A stretch of DNA of 64,000 nt from Odontocerum albicorne (GCA_949825065.1 OX463856.1:18348632-18412631); one strand, 5' to 3'. Counted from the first letter of the stretch, positions 34,401 through 49,400 are shown. Notes: generated by a model not told the origin, from the letters alone. Made by a program: numbers and translations.

Positions 34401-37400
34401 TACCATTTGTTTTATTAAACAATATTATTTAAAAAGATGTTTTTTTTAATTTCTTGATTTGTTAATGGATACTGAAAATGTATTTATGTAGTTCTTACGT
34501 TGATTTTTCAATATGATTGAATTGAATATGTCTTGAGAAATAAAATAACCTCCACAAAAACAAAGGTTATGATTATTATTAATATACTTACGCCACAATC
34601 CTTTCTCTTTTCTTTGATTTAACTTGAATATCTGGCATAGATCTTGTTTTCTCCAGAGGTGTCTTTCCTTGCATCAGAATGTGCGGAAGCTTATGAGGAG
34701 ACACTACAAAGGAATATTAGTTCAAAATGCTTTCTTGAATCATTTGAAAAGTATTTGTCTAAAATTCAAACTGTATTCACCAGTTTTGTTAAAACTAATT
34801 TAAAAGGTTGCAATTTTAGAGAAATTTTTCAATTTAAAGTAGTCATGTAGTTAATTAAAAAGTATTTTTGGCACTGCTTTAAAGCTTCTTTTAAGGATGA
34901 AGTTCATTACTGATAGCTTGTTACTTAATAATATTGAACTGTTTTGTTTCATACTTTATTTTACACTGTAACACAAACGCTACTGCCATAAAACTAACAG
35001 TACCAATTTCATCCAAAACAATTTAGGGTGTAAATTAAAATAAAAACTGAAGAAAATATATGGAATTCCTTCACTCGAAATGTATTATTTTAATCCTTTT
35101 AAAGACATTTAGAAGAAAAGAAAGTCAACATTGTTCTTCATTTTTCTCTGTATAAAAACTTGCATTTTGCCTTGATTTGTTACTCATGTGATGTGGATTG
35201 TAAGCTATCTTTCCACATCTTAGGTTACCAATATTGTTGGAGAATAATAACTTGCGTTCATTCGTTTTACCTGTTTACACTAATTTCTACCCCATTTCTC
35301 TTTTAACTTTAATTTATTCTGTAATATCAGGTATCTTGATATCGCCGCTACCTTATTGATTTGTCCTGTTATTTAATTTTATATGTTATTACCACATATA
35401 TAGAAGATCTCTGTAACGTAGTTATGTAGACGTATGCGACCATTGTTGCCGGTCTACATGTGGTAGCATATTAAATATGTATTAACCAATTCAGATATGT
35501 TGAGATTTACCATATGAATAAATAATAGCCACATACAAACTTTTTGAATTAGGATAGAAGAAAAACCTTGTGGAATGGATAGAAAAGAATAAGTTTTGCA
35601 AATTTGTAATGTAATAGAATAAATTGTTTTCATAAAGATTTATATAATATGTATAATACTATAAAAAAATAATGACTTTTAAAGTTCAACACTAATGATA
35701 CTTTTACAATTCATGTTTGGCAGCTATTAAACACTAACTACAAGTATTTTAGTAGCTGTCAAACATAAATTGTAACACTGAAAATTCTAAGCGAGCATGC
35801 AAACCATGAAGTACAGATATTAAGTCATTAAAAAAATGAACCAACTTATTATGATTCTATTGTACAACAACTTACTATTGGATCCATTATTTGCTTTCAT
35901 AAAGAAGTCTGTCTGCTTCTTAGAATATTCTTTATCTTCATCAATGGTGAATGCATCATTGTTGTGACCTGTTAGAGGTGAGAACTCTAAAGACTTCTTT
36001 TTTTTTGTGGGTATTCCATTGCCATTCTCTACAGATTTTTTTTTCCCTGTTAAAACTTGCTCAATTTGCCTTAAAATAATGAAAAAAATATAATAAGGGT
36101 GATTAATAGGCAAAATGAAAAAAAATGTTTGTTGCGGTCATTCAATGACTAAAATAATTTAGAGTAAAATAAATCCTCGACAAATTAGACTTAAAAAAAT
36201 TATGAAAACTGATACACCATTCCTCAATTTACACAGTTTCACCTTAACGGTTTTAAAAGATAATCTTTTTCCTCATTATTTGAATTTTGTCCAGTTAATT
36301 ATACATCTGGATGAGTATAATTAACTGGACTTTAACTGGAGGTGCATTCACTTCAATCAGCGTGCTCATGATTGAATTGTATGTATCTATCTTGTCACCC
36401 TCATTGGATTGATTAAAAATGCCGAATAGTTGTTCACTCATTCACACATACATATCATAGGTCAGATAGAGTCTGTGAATTGTGAAGTTAGTGTCAAGTT
36501 TCTTGTAAAATCTCTGATAATTTATTGTCACAATTATCCCCATTTCTAAATATTATATGAATAACAAATTAACTGAAAGTTAATAAACTGTTTTGATGAT
36601 GAGACTCAATAATAGGATCCATGTGGTCTAATTGTAAAAAGCATGTCTTCCGATCCGGGGGGTCTCGTTGGTACCAAAGTGGTTCCAGCCTGGTTTTCAC
36701 TTAAAGCCTCTTTTAACATCTTTCTGGCTAGCTGGAAGATATAGTTACATAGCAATAAGCCCACCAAGTTGTATTTTATACAACGAAAGAGTAATCAATA
36801 GGATAAATAAGAAATTCAATACTTACACAGCAAGTTCATTATCAGTTCCCTTCGGCAGAACGGGGGGCACCTCTCCAGCATGTAGCCGATCTCTTTGACT
36901 CTCAAACCAATTGTACAGACGGTTAGTCCATTGTCCCACACCACGAATATGCAACCACAAATATTCTGCAAAAGTATAAAACATTTGAATAATTTTTTAC
37001 ACATGTCGAATTGGCAATCCCGGTTCACTGCTTTTATTTTTTTACCTCAAATTTTTCTTTCCATGTGATGAGAATCTGGAACAAGTTACTAATTGACATT
37101 CACCCTGACACCATTCAAATAACTTTCTTCTCTGCAATGCTATTTTAATCCATTGAGTGATGGCCTTTTGCTATTTTAATTTTATAAGAACTGTGAGACA
37201 ATTTTAAATAGTGTACTTTGAATTTAAATGCAACATGCACTTAATATTTAGCTAATTGCTCATTTTATCCATATCTTTACCGCTATTTTTTTTATAATAC
37301 TAGAAAAATACTGGACTGAATGCAGGCGTAAAAGTTGGCTAGGAATAGAAATAAGTGGAAATCTGAGCTGGCAAGACAGCAATCATGATTTGAAAGGTGT

Positions 37401-40400
37401 GGAGAAAAACAATAATTATAAAGTTGAAATTTTACAATAATTTTTGGAAAGTACCTTCTTGTTCTGGAGCACTGCTGATTGTAAATGGATGCCACTCATA
37501 CTTTGCGATTGCAGGAATGTTTATAAACACATAGTCTCCTGGATGAAAGTCAAATTGGTGCGGTCTTTTAATTACCAAGTGTGTGACTTTAGATGGGAGT
37601 AAAATTCCTGAACTGATGTATGTACGACCAGTCTTACTGGTCATCCAGGCCAGACGTGATAGCCTCTCTGTAGCATATACAAGGCCTGGAACTATGAACC
37701 ACTTCCAGAAATTAGGACCGTGGAATATTAGGATTATCCAAAATGGGATGTAGAGGAGATGCGTCCAATAGAATACCTGGAAAAATGATTAATGAAAAAT
37801 GTAAAATTCATTTCTACTCTTTTTGTTCTCAAGTAGAAATTTATTTAAAATTCAACCAGAGTGAGATTGAAGTGTTGTGTGCTAGATATTTTATATGCAA
37901 GACATCAAATCATATTTATAAATATAAAATATTTAATTTATATTTTTTTTAGTGACGCCTTCCAGATTGTTTTAATGATATTTTTTATAGAAGTAAATTA
38001 CGTAGATTAGATTCCGGTTAATTAGGATATCAGTTAAATGGGACAGGCATGTATTTAGAATGAATATTGAAGAACAGAGATAAATCAAAGCTGAATTTTT
38101 TTAGCCTATTTTGAAGATAATACCGCTTTATCAGGACAGTGATTTTAGATGGTTCAGGTGTCATAAGTTTAGAGATATGGTAGCCCTCGATTCAAACATT
38201 TTCATCAGTTGGTGGTGGGATAGAGAGTAAAGTGAACATGAACTGCCCACTGTATGCATTTTCTGGAGGCGTGCAGGAGTTACACAAACTAACACCAGAT
38301 GCTGTGATTTGACTGGAGAGGATACATTGAGTGTGAGGCGGTCACACAAAAGAAGAAGAATTCGTATAATATATTTGAAAATTAATTTGAATATATATTT
38401 GTGCTGTTCTATAAATGGTAGCTTGTGTTTTTTTTTAGTTTTTTGCATAAAATTTCGCCTAATTGATCCGGTCCTGATGTGTTTCGTTAAAGCAGAATCT
38501 ACTATACATGACTAAACAAAAGATAATACACCACAGAATTATCAAATTTATAAAGGTATAAAGACATTTAGAGAACAAAGTTACTTCTTTTAGTATCTTT
38601 GTTCTCTAAATGTCTTACATGTAAAATTAAAATGTAAAATTTAAAATTAAAAAAATTGCGGAATAAAAAAAAAGTTTATAAAGATTACAAAATAAATAAA
38701 TAAATTCAGAGTCCTTACTTCGAAGCTGCCACCTCTCCTAACAAAAGCCTGGGAGCAGATGAACATGATGACAAGAATGACCATCAGTGCTATTCCTGTT
38801 GGGTTGGCGCAGCCCCCTACCAGCCCGAAGAGGCCTGGCTCTGCAGTTAGGAGCCACTGGTTGAGAGTGTAGTTTGCTTTGTTGATTACTGGATCATTCA
38901 CTACTATGATACCTGAAGAAATATTGTGAGACTTGATGTGAGCGAAAGGTTTTAAGATGAAGGATTTAAAAGTTCATTTTATTATCTTATTTTAGATATT
39001 GTTTAATTTATTGTATCTGACCAAGCAGAAAGATGTTAAAGAGGCCTTAAGTGAAAACTAAACTAAATCACCTTATTTTAAAACATTGGATACAAATCAA
39101 AATGGATTTTGCAATCCACAGTTAGAAGACAAGTATTTTACAAAGTAGGCCATGGAGGTTGCCATTGTATCACTGAACTAAAGAAGGCATCTTCAGAGTC
39201 AGTAGATGTTTGGCAGATTGTAAATTTGAATAAAAAAAACACTAATTTTGGATTGAATAAAACAATTTTATTTTCAACCGTGATTAGCTCCGCCAAGAGT
39301 TGCTATACACAACGAGCTTCTAAGCACCATACACAGGTGTTAAGTACATGGAACAAAATATAAAAATTCTTACTGAAATTCATGAGATGCATCAGCGTAT
39401 GGAGAACACTGAAGAAGAATATAAGCATCCCAGTAACTTTGTGCAGGTAGATGTGTTGGTCCAGGGGCAACAGAAGCCCGAGCCCTCGAGTTCTTAGAAA
39501 GGTGATACACCGCCGTAACATCAGTACCAGAACCCACATGCAGTCAAAGTTTAAACACTGACCTGGAAACAGAAATGATCTTTCAAGATATAGCAGGAAG
39601 TATTCTGTTATAAATTGACACATTATTTTGTCCTGTAAAGTGCAAATTAGATCATCTTTTTTTAAATTACTTTATGAAATAGAAGCTAGAACAAAATATA
39701 TTAAAAGGAATAAATTATTTAATTGATGGGTTATGTTTTAATATAACTCATATGCTAATAAACATAAATTATTTGAGTGCTAAAATACAAAATACATTTT
39801 GCCATTTAATTTTCATTAGATTATATAAACATTCTTATTGGCTCAAGTTATAATTCAAGTATATCCTAGTGAGATACAGGCAAAAGCCTAGTTTACCGGG
39901 ACATGACAAATGAAAGGCAACAAACCCAGATCCACTAAAATTGTGTCTCCAAATTAAATTACCTGTTGTTTTTTGGCTAATAGTGTATTTATAGATTTCT
40001 TGTCATGTGTAAATAAAAAAAAAAAAATATTAATTTCTATTTAAAACAGGAAACTCACCACATGCACGGGCAACAATAACAAATCCATTCGATTTTCTGT
40101 ACTGTATGGCTCTTGAGATGAACAGTCCAAGGTTTAAAATAATGAAGGCTCCAAAAAACATCAGGAATACATAGTTGTTCTTCAGGTAGGGGACAGACAG
40201 TTGGTATGGACGAATAGAGAGAAAGCTGCCTAGTTTAGAGGATGCTGGATCTTTTGGTTTAGGAGGCACTAGCCATCTGTCTATACTGAAAGCAGAAGGC
40301 AAACACATTGGTGATGAAGACATGTTGAAATACATGTGCTAGAGGGAACATTGTCTTTGGTACTGATAACCAAGCCTTCGGATTTTTAACGAACTAAACC

Positions 40401-43400
40401 TGATTGGGAACTTTTCAATTTTATTCATTTGGGTACCTTGGTACATTGGAAATCGAAGCCACAACCCTTAGTTGAAAGATAAGCAAGCGTTTTATTAACT
40501 AGGGCATGGAAGTATCATTCCATAATGTCATTATGTCATTCCACTCTGATCCTTTTCTATTTCCAGTTGTTCTGCTCCTTTAATCTGCAAAGATCTATCA
40601 GAACATTGTCCATTCCTCTTTAAGAAAAAGTAAACTGCAAGAGTAATGAATACAAATTACCTGATAGTTAAGTTTTCTAAGAGTCCACCATGTTTCTGCA
40701 GTTGGTTTTTCAGTCCTTCAAATGTAATTGCGCCTCTTCTCATGGGATCTGCATCTTCGAGAAGTGCATCAGAGAGGTCTAACAATTGTTGTTCATTAAA
40801 GTCCATTCCATTTTCTTCCATGCAAGCTCGAAGTACATGTCTTAATTCTCTTTGCTGAATCAAACCATCACCTGAAATTTAGTTAAACTTTTAATAATGT
40901 AACATATAACACTTCTGTTCTACCAGGCAAGTTTAATTTCTTTATTTCAACTAGAAAGGTTTTTTATCAGTGGTTCAGCAACTCTAAATGTCTGTCATAG
41001 AATCTGATCTTATGAGCTTGGATATTGATACTAATAAATGTCATTATTTTGTGCTAAGTATGTTATTATTATATCTTTAAACTTATCATACCTTTCCGCT
41101 AGAAGTCAAATTGTTTGAATATTAGAAATCAGTATTAAGTGCATGAATAGTTATTTCAGCATATATTTATTAAATGTCCCGCACCCCCTATTATTTCGTA
41201 GAAAATGTTCAGCACTTGTTTGTCCAATTAAAGATCTACTCAAGCAGAAATTACTGTCGATGGCGTTCCAGTTTCAGGTTTTAGAACCAGTTTCTAACTA
41301 ACATAATACTCACTGTATTTTTGACGAGTTTCAAACAGCCCTTGAATATTTTTTTTCATTGAAAATGAGTTCCAATAAATACTCACCATCCAAGTCATAA
41401 ACTTTGAAGAGGAACCTGATCTTATCATCAGGAGATTGCCCGGCAAACTGGTGCATTGCGTCCAGAAACTCCTGCAGTGAGATGGATCCTGAATTGTCCT
41501 TGTCGAATATTTGAAATACTCGCTCTGTGAAGAAAGGCTGAAACATAGTGATAGTTGTGAAAAAAAAATTATGTCAGTTATTTTTTATGAGTATACTATA
41601 GCATTGCTAAACCTTTAAAAACCAATTCCATGTTGGTGTCCTCACAGGAACCTACATTTAATAAGTTAATACCACAATAGGTTTTTGTTAAAAAGTGTTA
41701 TTAAAGCTGTTTAAAAAAAGTATCTGTTACAGCTACTTTTCAATTATAATAAAATATCATGCTACTGAAAAAGCTAAATATAAAATAACAGTGATATTTC
41801 ACAGCTACTCTACTACTAGGACAAAGTGTGCTACTTTAGTATTATTTCGAACATTTCTCTTCTATCTGACCAAGTTGTAAGGCTTCTCATTTTTAATAAC
41901 AGATCCTAGACTTACACAGTTATTGGGATTGGTTATTATTAATGGAATGCACGCAACAAAGATCCAGCTATTAGAACTTTCATTGCGTATATTAAATTTT
42001 TCTTTAATAGACATTTTATTATGTCATTATATAAGATTATTGGTATTTAACTAGAAAAAATAGTTGTTTTTTTTTTCATTTATCTGTGTAGTTATATATT
42101 TTTATTATACACATTAAAGAAATGTTAAACTTACATTTTTGGAAATGACAATTTTTTGGAATTCTTCTCTTCTGATTTCCTTCCCATCTTGAACAGTCTC
42201 CCTAAATAATTTTTCCAGCCATTCCAAACTGCTTTTGTCAAATCCTGTTCTTGGTCTAAAAATAAACAAATTTCATCAAGTTTTGTCAAAAAAGTACTGT
42301 ATTATTATATTATGCTTTCGTTATATACAATACAACCTGCCAGATTTATTGCCATATGGCAATACCTTCCAACTAACAAGAGAGATGTAAAAGAAGCCCT
42401 AAGTGGAAACATGACTGGGATTCTTTTCTGAAAAATGAGAGTATCATATGTTAACTTCTGAAATTGGCATCTAACCTACAAGGGCATAGAGGTTGGAAAT
42501 TATTAACATAAAAACACTCATACTTTTTATTTTATTTCTTAAAAATGTACAATGACGACCTCCGTGGCCTGGTGGTAAGACACTTGTCTGCCGATCCGGA
42601 GGTTGCAGGTTCGATCCCCCCTGAAACCCAGATTTTTTAAAATAGGATTCCAGTCTGGTTAACACTTAGGGCCCATAAAAACATCTTTCTGGTTGGTTGG
42701 AAGAGATTGCCACATGGCAGTAAACTCACCAGGTTAAAAAAAATTACTAACTTGTTGCTAATACACCTGCCTTGTTGATAATATACCTGTCTTCAATACC
42801 CATTGGTACCCAGATTAAAATAAAAGTATTTCAGTTTAGTTTTCACTTAAGGTTTGTTTAACATCTTTCTGTTTGGTTGCAAGAGATTACCACATGGCAA
42901 AAATAACACCAGATTGTATTGTATACAACATAAGTACAATATAATGATGTAATGAGGTGAGTGAATATTGAATGAATTGTAGAACCAGGGAACAAAGTAC
43001 TTAATGTTCTATACAACCATTAAAATGTTACAAAAATTACAGAACATAATAATGTGTTGTGTCGTTTTAGATATAAGGGAGTGAAAAGTGAAATTGTCAA
43101 AAAAAAGTAAGATTAATGCTGGAAAGACGCATGCATTAAGAAAAAAGTTATTCTCAATATATGAAATAAGGATGAATTTCGATATCAGGAAATATTGCAT
43201 GAATAATGTAGATGAAAACAAAAGCCTTTAAATGGATTGGTAATGTGAAGAAATAGGTGCTGAAAGAATAAATTAATGAATATACAAGTTAAATTCCGCG
43301 TCTCCCTTGTTGTTGACGATAAAACAGCCAAGCTCTTGAGCAGCTACTAAGTGGTATCTTCAATACATGACACTTTTAGAGTCTCATTCATCACATGGTC

Positions 43401-46400
43401 ATACAACCAGACACTCATCATCTTCATAAAACAATATGATCGTCAAAGAGTTTATGTTTTTATAAGCAACATTATTGATAATACTTTAAGCAAGAATAAT
43501 CAAATATAGTAGTTGGCATACATTTGTTATATTCATCTTTATACTCTCTCATCTTTTAAACCCCATTTGCATGAATCTATACACTAATTAAACAATCATA
43601 ATAATATCAGATGCCTCTTTTTTACAACTTTGGTAATTTAGTTAAGTGAAATTTTCAATTTACTCATGCATATATTAGGTATTATTTGTTAGTAGAATAC
43701 AAACCTAAGTTTTGGAGGTTTTACTGTATTTCGGGACCAGGAGGATAAGGGAGGAATAGGTTCTCTGGGGAATAAAATAAATTATGAACTTTGTAATTAT
43801 TTTAACCCAAACAACATATTTATTACAATTATTAGAATTTTCATTATTAAGTTGTGGCCCATACTATAGAAAAGCCATCAATATGTATGATAGTTCTGAA
43901 ATGTGAGAGTTTTAGTTTTTCTGTAATATGGATGAAATTTATTTTGCAAGTTTATTATCACTGTTTTATTAATTTGATTGATTGGTGTTCTTCAATGATG
44001 ATTGAGTGACATTCAATGGTGATTGAGTGATGTTCAAATTTCTAGATGCCATTTTGTTTTACCGGGATACATGTGTTTCATATTTCTATATAGTGGATAT
44101 ATGTGCTTCGTATATACATTTGTATTGTTTATAAATATTTTAATGCATACTGTGAAATGCGAAAGAAGAAAAATTATTACATCGCCTTGTAAAAGTGACG
44201 CTCCTAGAAATGGTCTAATGTCTTGATGCCATTTTCATACATCAGAATATACGTATTGAACTATAAATATTTCAGCTATTACATTTGCATTATTTCATTA
44301 CACACCATAAAATGTAAAAGAAATAAAATCGTTATATCGCTTTGTTAAAGCACTGATTTATATCAGAATTGCTTTAATTTCTATACGCCGTTTTGGTTCA
44401 TGAGATATATTATGTGTAGGATTATAAATATTTCAAGTGTTACATTTTAATGTTTATAAATATTCATCCCATGAAATATGAAAGAAGTCAAATTATTACA
44501 TGAATCAAAACACTTAGTAAGAAATCTTTTCTGATTAACCAATCCTTTTGCTGACAAAATATTTTCCTTAAGAATTACTGATTAATACTTTACAAATGGA
44601 TATTAAGAAATTTCAATCCTTCCCATTGTAATTAACTAAGGACCCACTTTTCTTTTTTGAGAGCTTTTAAAATTATTGACATGAAACAAAGACGGTTTCT
44701 TCACTTAAGCGTACTCATGCATAAAATTACCAGTACAAAAATGCCACTTTATCTCTTTGAAAAACTGAATTGGGCTGGAAACTTTCACGGGTACAAAACT
44801 AGAAGCAGAGAAACTCTTTTACTGATCCCAAACCATAATCTAACACTATTCAAGGGATCCTTCTCATACTCAGCCAGCAAATGCTGGAATGAGTTGCCCC
44901 AGGCCTTAAAGTAGCGGGTGAATAGTTGTACCTTCAGAGATGCTCTAATGTGCTATCTTCTGGGTGGTTAATAGGTCTCTTATTTGTTTTTTTTTTTCAT
45001 TCTTATATTACTGCTTAACTATTTCAATGTATTGTGTCATGTTTTTTTTTATTGTGACATCATTTCCCATTTGTCATTTTACTTTCATAAAATTTGGACT
45101 CCTTTGAGGCTTTTCTTTTTTTCGTTCTTGCTGACAGTTAACCTGAAGTGGTATGTGTGGGTTTACTTTTTATTTTATTTTCTGCCATACGTTTATTTGT
45201 TTTTTAATCTAGATATGCGGGGGTGTGGGCTGGAAGCACCCGATGCCCTTGCGGTCGGGCTCGCCCTACATTGGTGGGGTGTATCTCGGCCGGGGGAATG
45301 TTTGTGGGATGAGCCCAGACCTTTTAATGTCTTCTCTCTTGAATGTATTTTTTTGTCATCTATTTGTTTTCTGTGTTTTTTTCACTTCTTATTCTACATG
45401 TTCAAGGGTGTGGGCTGAAAACATCTGGTGTCCCAGTGGCTGGGCTCGCCCTATATTAGTGGGGTGTATCTTGGCCGGGGGGGATGTTATTAGATGAGCC
45501 CAGACCTTTTGATAGCTTCTGTTTTTTAATGTGTCCTTGAAATATATCTAAATGTATTATGTACATACTATGTTGCTATCAATAAACCTGTATTTATTTA
45601 CTTAATAGAAACCAATAAGTCATCCACTGTTTAGACACTTTATTGTTAAGTTAAAATTCCTAGTTTATTGCCATAGAGCAATTTTGTCAACCAAGAGTTA
45701 GACACACTAGTACCAATTGCTGGGTGAAAGGTAATTTCTTAAAATAATTAAACATACATACTACCATTAAAAGAATTTTGAAAAAACTCCATAAAATAAA
45801 ATATTTGCAAACCAAAGACTGGAAAAGGAGAAGGAATATATGATGAAGGATGAAGGAAAAGTAATAATGATAACGAAAAATGAATAAGCAGTTCATCACA
45901 GTCTTCGGACTTGTGAACTCTTAGTAGAAGCTGGATGATGGATATAAAGTAAAATTTTAGGTAGTTTATTTTGATAAGCAGATAGGGGCTATATTGATAT
46001 TATTTTTGTAATTAATTTGCAATATAAAATAATATATTATAAGTGATAGGCATTGATTGTGTTCTCATTTTGTTTTCATTTGAAATAAAAATAATACAAT
46101 GATTACCTGGTATTACTAATAGCGCTAATAAAGGCCAAAACTTCTTCCGGAGTGGCGATGCCATCATTGTCCTGGTCTACCAGGCGGAAGATTTTGTCGA
46201 CTATCTACAAGGAGTATTTAATTTTAGAATTTTACTATATTATAAATCAAATAGTGATAAATAATGAAAACTACAATAATTCAAAATAATTGCAAAACAT
46301 TTTGAAAAACCACATTTTTGCCAGGAATTGCACAAACAATTTTATTTGAGGGGGGAAACTTCACTGTAAGAAATATTATCATGTAAACATCAAACTATGA

Positions 46401-49400
46401 CATATTAATTTTGGACGAAAATGAGTTAGAAAATTTTTCGAAGTTAGCGCAATCGAGTTAGGAAACATCTCAAATCACATAAATTTTCATTTATGAAAAA
46501 TAAAAACTATCATACAACACTTAAGACATTAAAAAAATATTATCACTAAATGAGAACGTAATTTTGCAAAAAGGATCCAACTCTTATTTCTGGGTTGAGA
46601 TAGTTAGGAAATATATTGCAGTTTCGTATGGATTTGAATGGGACAGAACAATTTTAAGTGTAATTTATCCATAGAATAAGTACAATTGAATGAAATTGAT
46701 ATTTTTACACATATAGCAAGGATTTATGCCTTTTTTGATGTTTCAAATAAATAAAAAATATATGTTTTGTGAGTTGGATCTTTTTTACACAATTATGTCC
46801 ACATTTTAGAAGATAACTTGTTTATGAGGTTATTTATGTCTCAAAAAGGTAAATATTTTTACGTTGAATTTTAAAACTTTAAAATCCTGTCAAGTTGCAT
46901 AAACTTAGTTTCGAATTGCACGACAATTTTGGATATAATAAATGAGAAAATATAGTTTGTGGTGACATTCATTATAGCGCTGCTTTCAGCTTAAAATACA
47001 TGTAGAATTGTGTACCTCACTCACCAAATTATTAAATGCATCATTTTTATTAGAGGGGGGTCCATTGACACAGTTTTCCCCCATATGAAGCAAATGAATA
47101 AAACAACCCAAAAAACAATAAATGGTTTTTGAACATTTTTAACAAATGTCCCTTTGCAAGCTGAATAAGCTACAATTTCTCTTTTATTCAATTTACTAAA
47201 TAGTTTATTATAAGAATATGTTTTATATAGAAATCAAACTATATTCATCAGTTTTGTTATGAGAGCAACTTTTTAATTTAAAGTAGTATGCAACTCGTAC
47301 ATCAAGTACATAAAGAAAATTCGTTTTGGCACTCTTTTACACCTTCTCTTAGGAAAAGGTGTAATGGTTTTCAAGAACATTATTTACGATACTGATATAT
47401 TTGCTCCCACATAGTGTTCTGAGGTATTTTGTAGTTTCCCTGTGTTCATGGTGGAACATATAAGGTGACGAAGTGTTAAATTTGGTTGGATTCATCTTAC
47501 TCAAAGATAATTATAACTTTTGATATGAAAATAATAAACTGGATTAACATACCCCTCTGGCTTGAAATATGAGGCAAAATTTCTCTAAAGTGACGACATC
47601 ATCCCCGCAGAGAACATACGACACGGACTCCACTTGCTCTGCTAGGTCTATCTGTTTCTCGTCTCTGAAAATTAAAAAAACACTTTATTTCCTTGTGACA
47701 ACATTTTTCAACTGAAACCGATTGTAAAGGTTAAGAAATAAGCCTACTATAGTTCAGAAAATGTAGGATGAGTCCTGTGATAGCTCACAAATTTGCCCCA
47801 ATTCAACCTTGTAACGATGTTCAGTAATTTTAATTATTTTATCAACTTTAATATAAGCCTCAATTCTAATAAATAGCAAGTTATTTAGGTAAATATATTA
47901 CATAAGGTTGTATTGGGGCTAATTTGTGAGCTGTCACAGGACTCATCCTACATTTCCCGAACTATAGTATAGTATAGCCAGATAGATTTTTGGTGTGCAT
48001 GGTGGACTAGATTTTTGGTGGACTAGAATTGTAATGCCTTAATCTTCGATGTTATTTGAATAAATACTTCACAGATGTGTCAAAATATACCTATATCAGA
48101 GGAGGAATATTTAGATAGCATATGATTTAAAAAATTTCTTATGAAACCTGCATAAATGAATTGAGTGGTGTTTATGTCATTTTAAAGATGGAATAAAATA
48201 AGTGTTTTTTTTGGTACTTGATGCTTTTTTGGTACTGCAGCAAAGGTAAAATTGTGACACAAATAAAAAATATATATATAGACAGTGTATGGTGACGATG
48301 TAGTAAGCAATTGTGTGTGTCAAATGTAATTTAAAAAAATCCGTAATGGTGATATGATATTTGAAGACGGTGTCCCCTTTGAAAGGCAAGTTACCACTGA
48401 AGATAACCAAATCAAGGCTTTGATTAAGAATTATGAGCGTTCTATAATACAAGAGATTACTGAGATATTGAAAAAATTGCGTTTGAGTTTGACTTAAAAA
48501 TACAAAACTATTTCCGGAAAACCTTTTAAATGAAATTTAAAAGTAGAACATGAACATTTTAGGATGGAATAGACTTCTTTTGAGTGTAGACATTCAAGAT
48601 AACACTTAAGTTAGTTTGTTTATTTATTTAGTTCAAATAAATAATTAGAAAAAAAATATTAACCTAATTAACTTGAACTTAATAATCTATCATTTCACAT
48701 CTGAGGACTTACATTTAGATATTTTTTCCACTTCAGCAATACTTACAATAAATAAACATATTCTTAACATATAAAACACAAAGAGAAGGAAAAATCGGGA
48801 CGCTCACAGCATCTTAATTTTTTTAAAAACCTTTGTAGTTAATTTTACTTTTTAACATTTATGTTTTTAGAAACCAAAAGTCGTTCTTATTGCACATAAC
48901 ACTTCTTCGGGTACACTTTGGTAAATGATTATTATGTAACATAAATATATAGGCTACGTCATTAAAAATGACATGTTGTGTTGAATTTTATTACACATTC
49001 ATTGTATACAGTACAACTTGGTAGACTTATTGTGATGTGGCAATCTCTTCTAGCTTACCAGAAAGATATTAAGGGGTCTTAAGGGAAAGCCAGATTGGAA
49101 AAAGTAGGATTCAAAAGGAATTGAATTTGCAATCCCCGGATAGGAAGATAAGAGTTTTCCTAACTAAGCCACGGAGGTCATGCTGTATTTTATGATACTG
49201 TGCACAAATATGTTGTTTAATTGTGCACATATCCAGTTCACACTATTTTTGAAATGTTAAATTAAACAGTAGGCTATCTTGAAGCGACCATTGGTCATTG
49301 GTCATTGGGTGCCAGGTGCCAGGTGCCAGGTGCCAGGAACATGACTAAATGTACAATGTAAACATTTACTTACGTAAGTCGTTCCTTTAAAAATTCAACC

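Noticed and set aside
42560..42625. tRNA gene
   Set aside because: A and B boxes are present but the acceptor stem and cloverleaf are lost and a SINE tail follows; it is a SINE head.
44984..45497. Plus-strand ORFs rich in F, Y and L
   Set aside because: They lie in the T-rich and GC-rich 3' UTR of a LINE; composition explains them.
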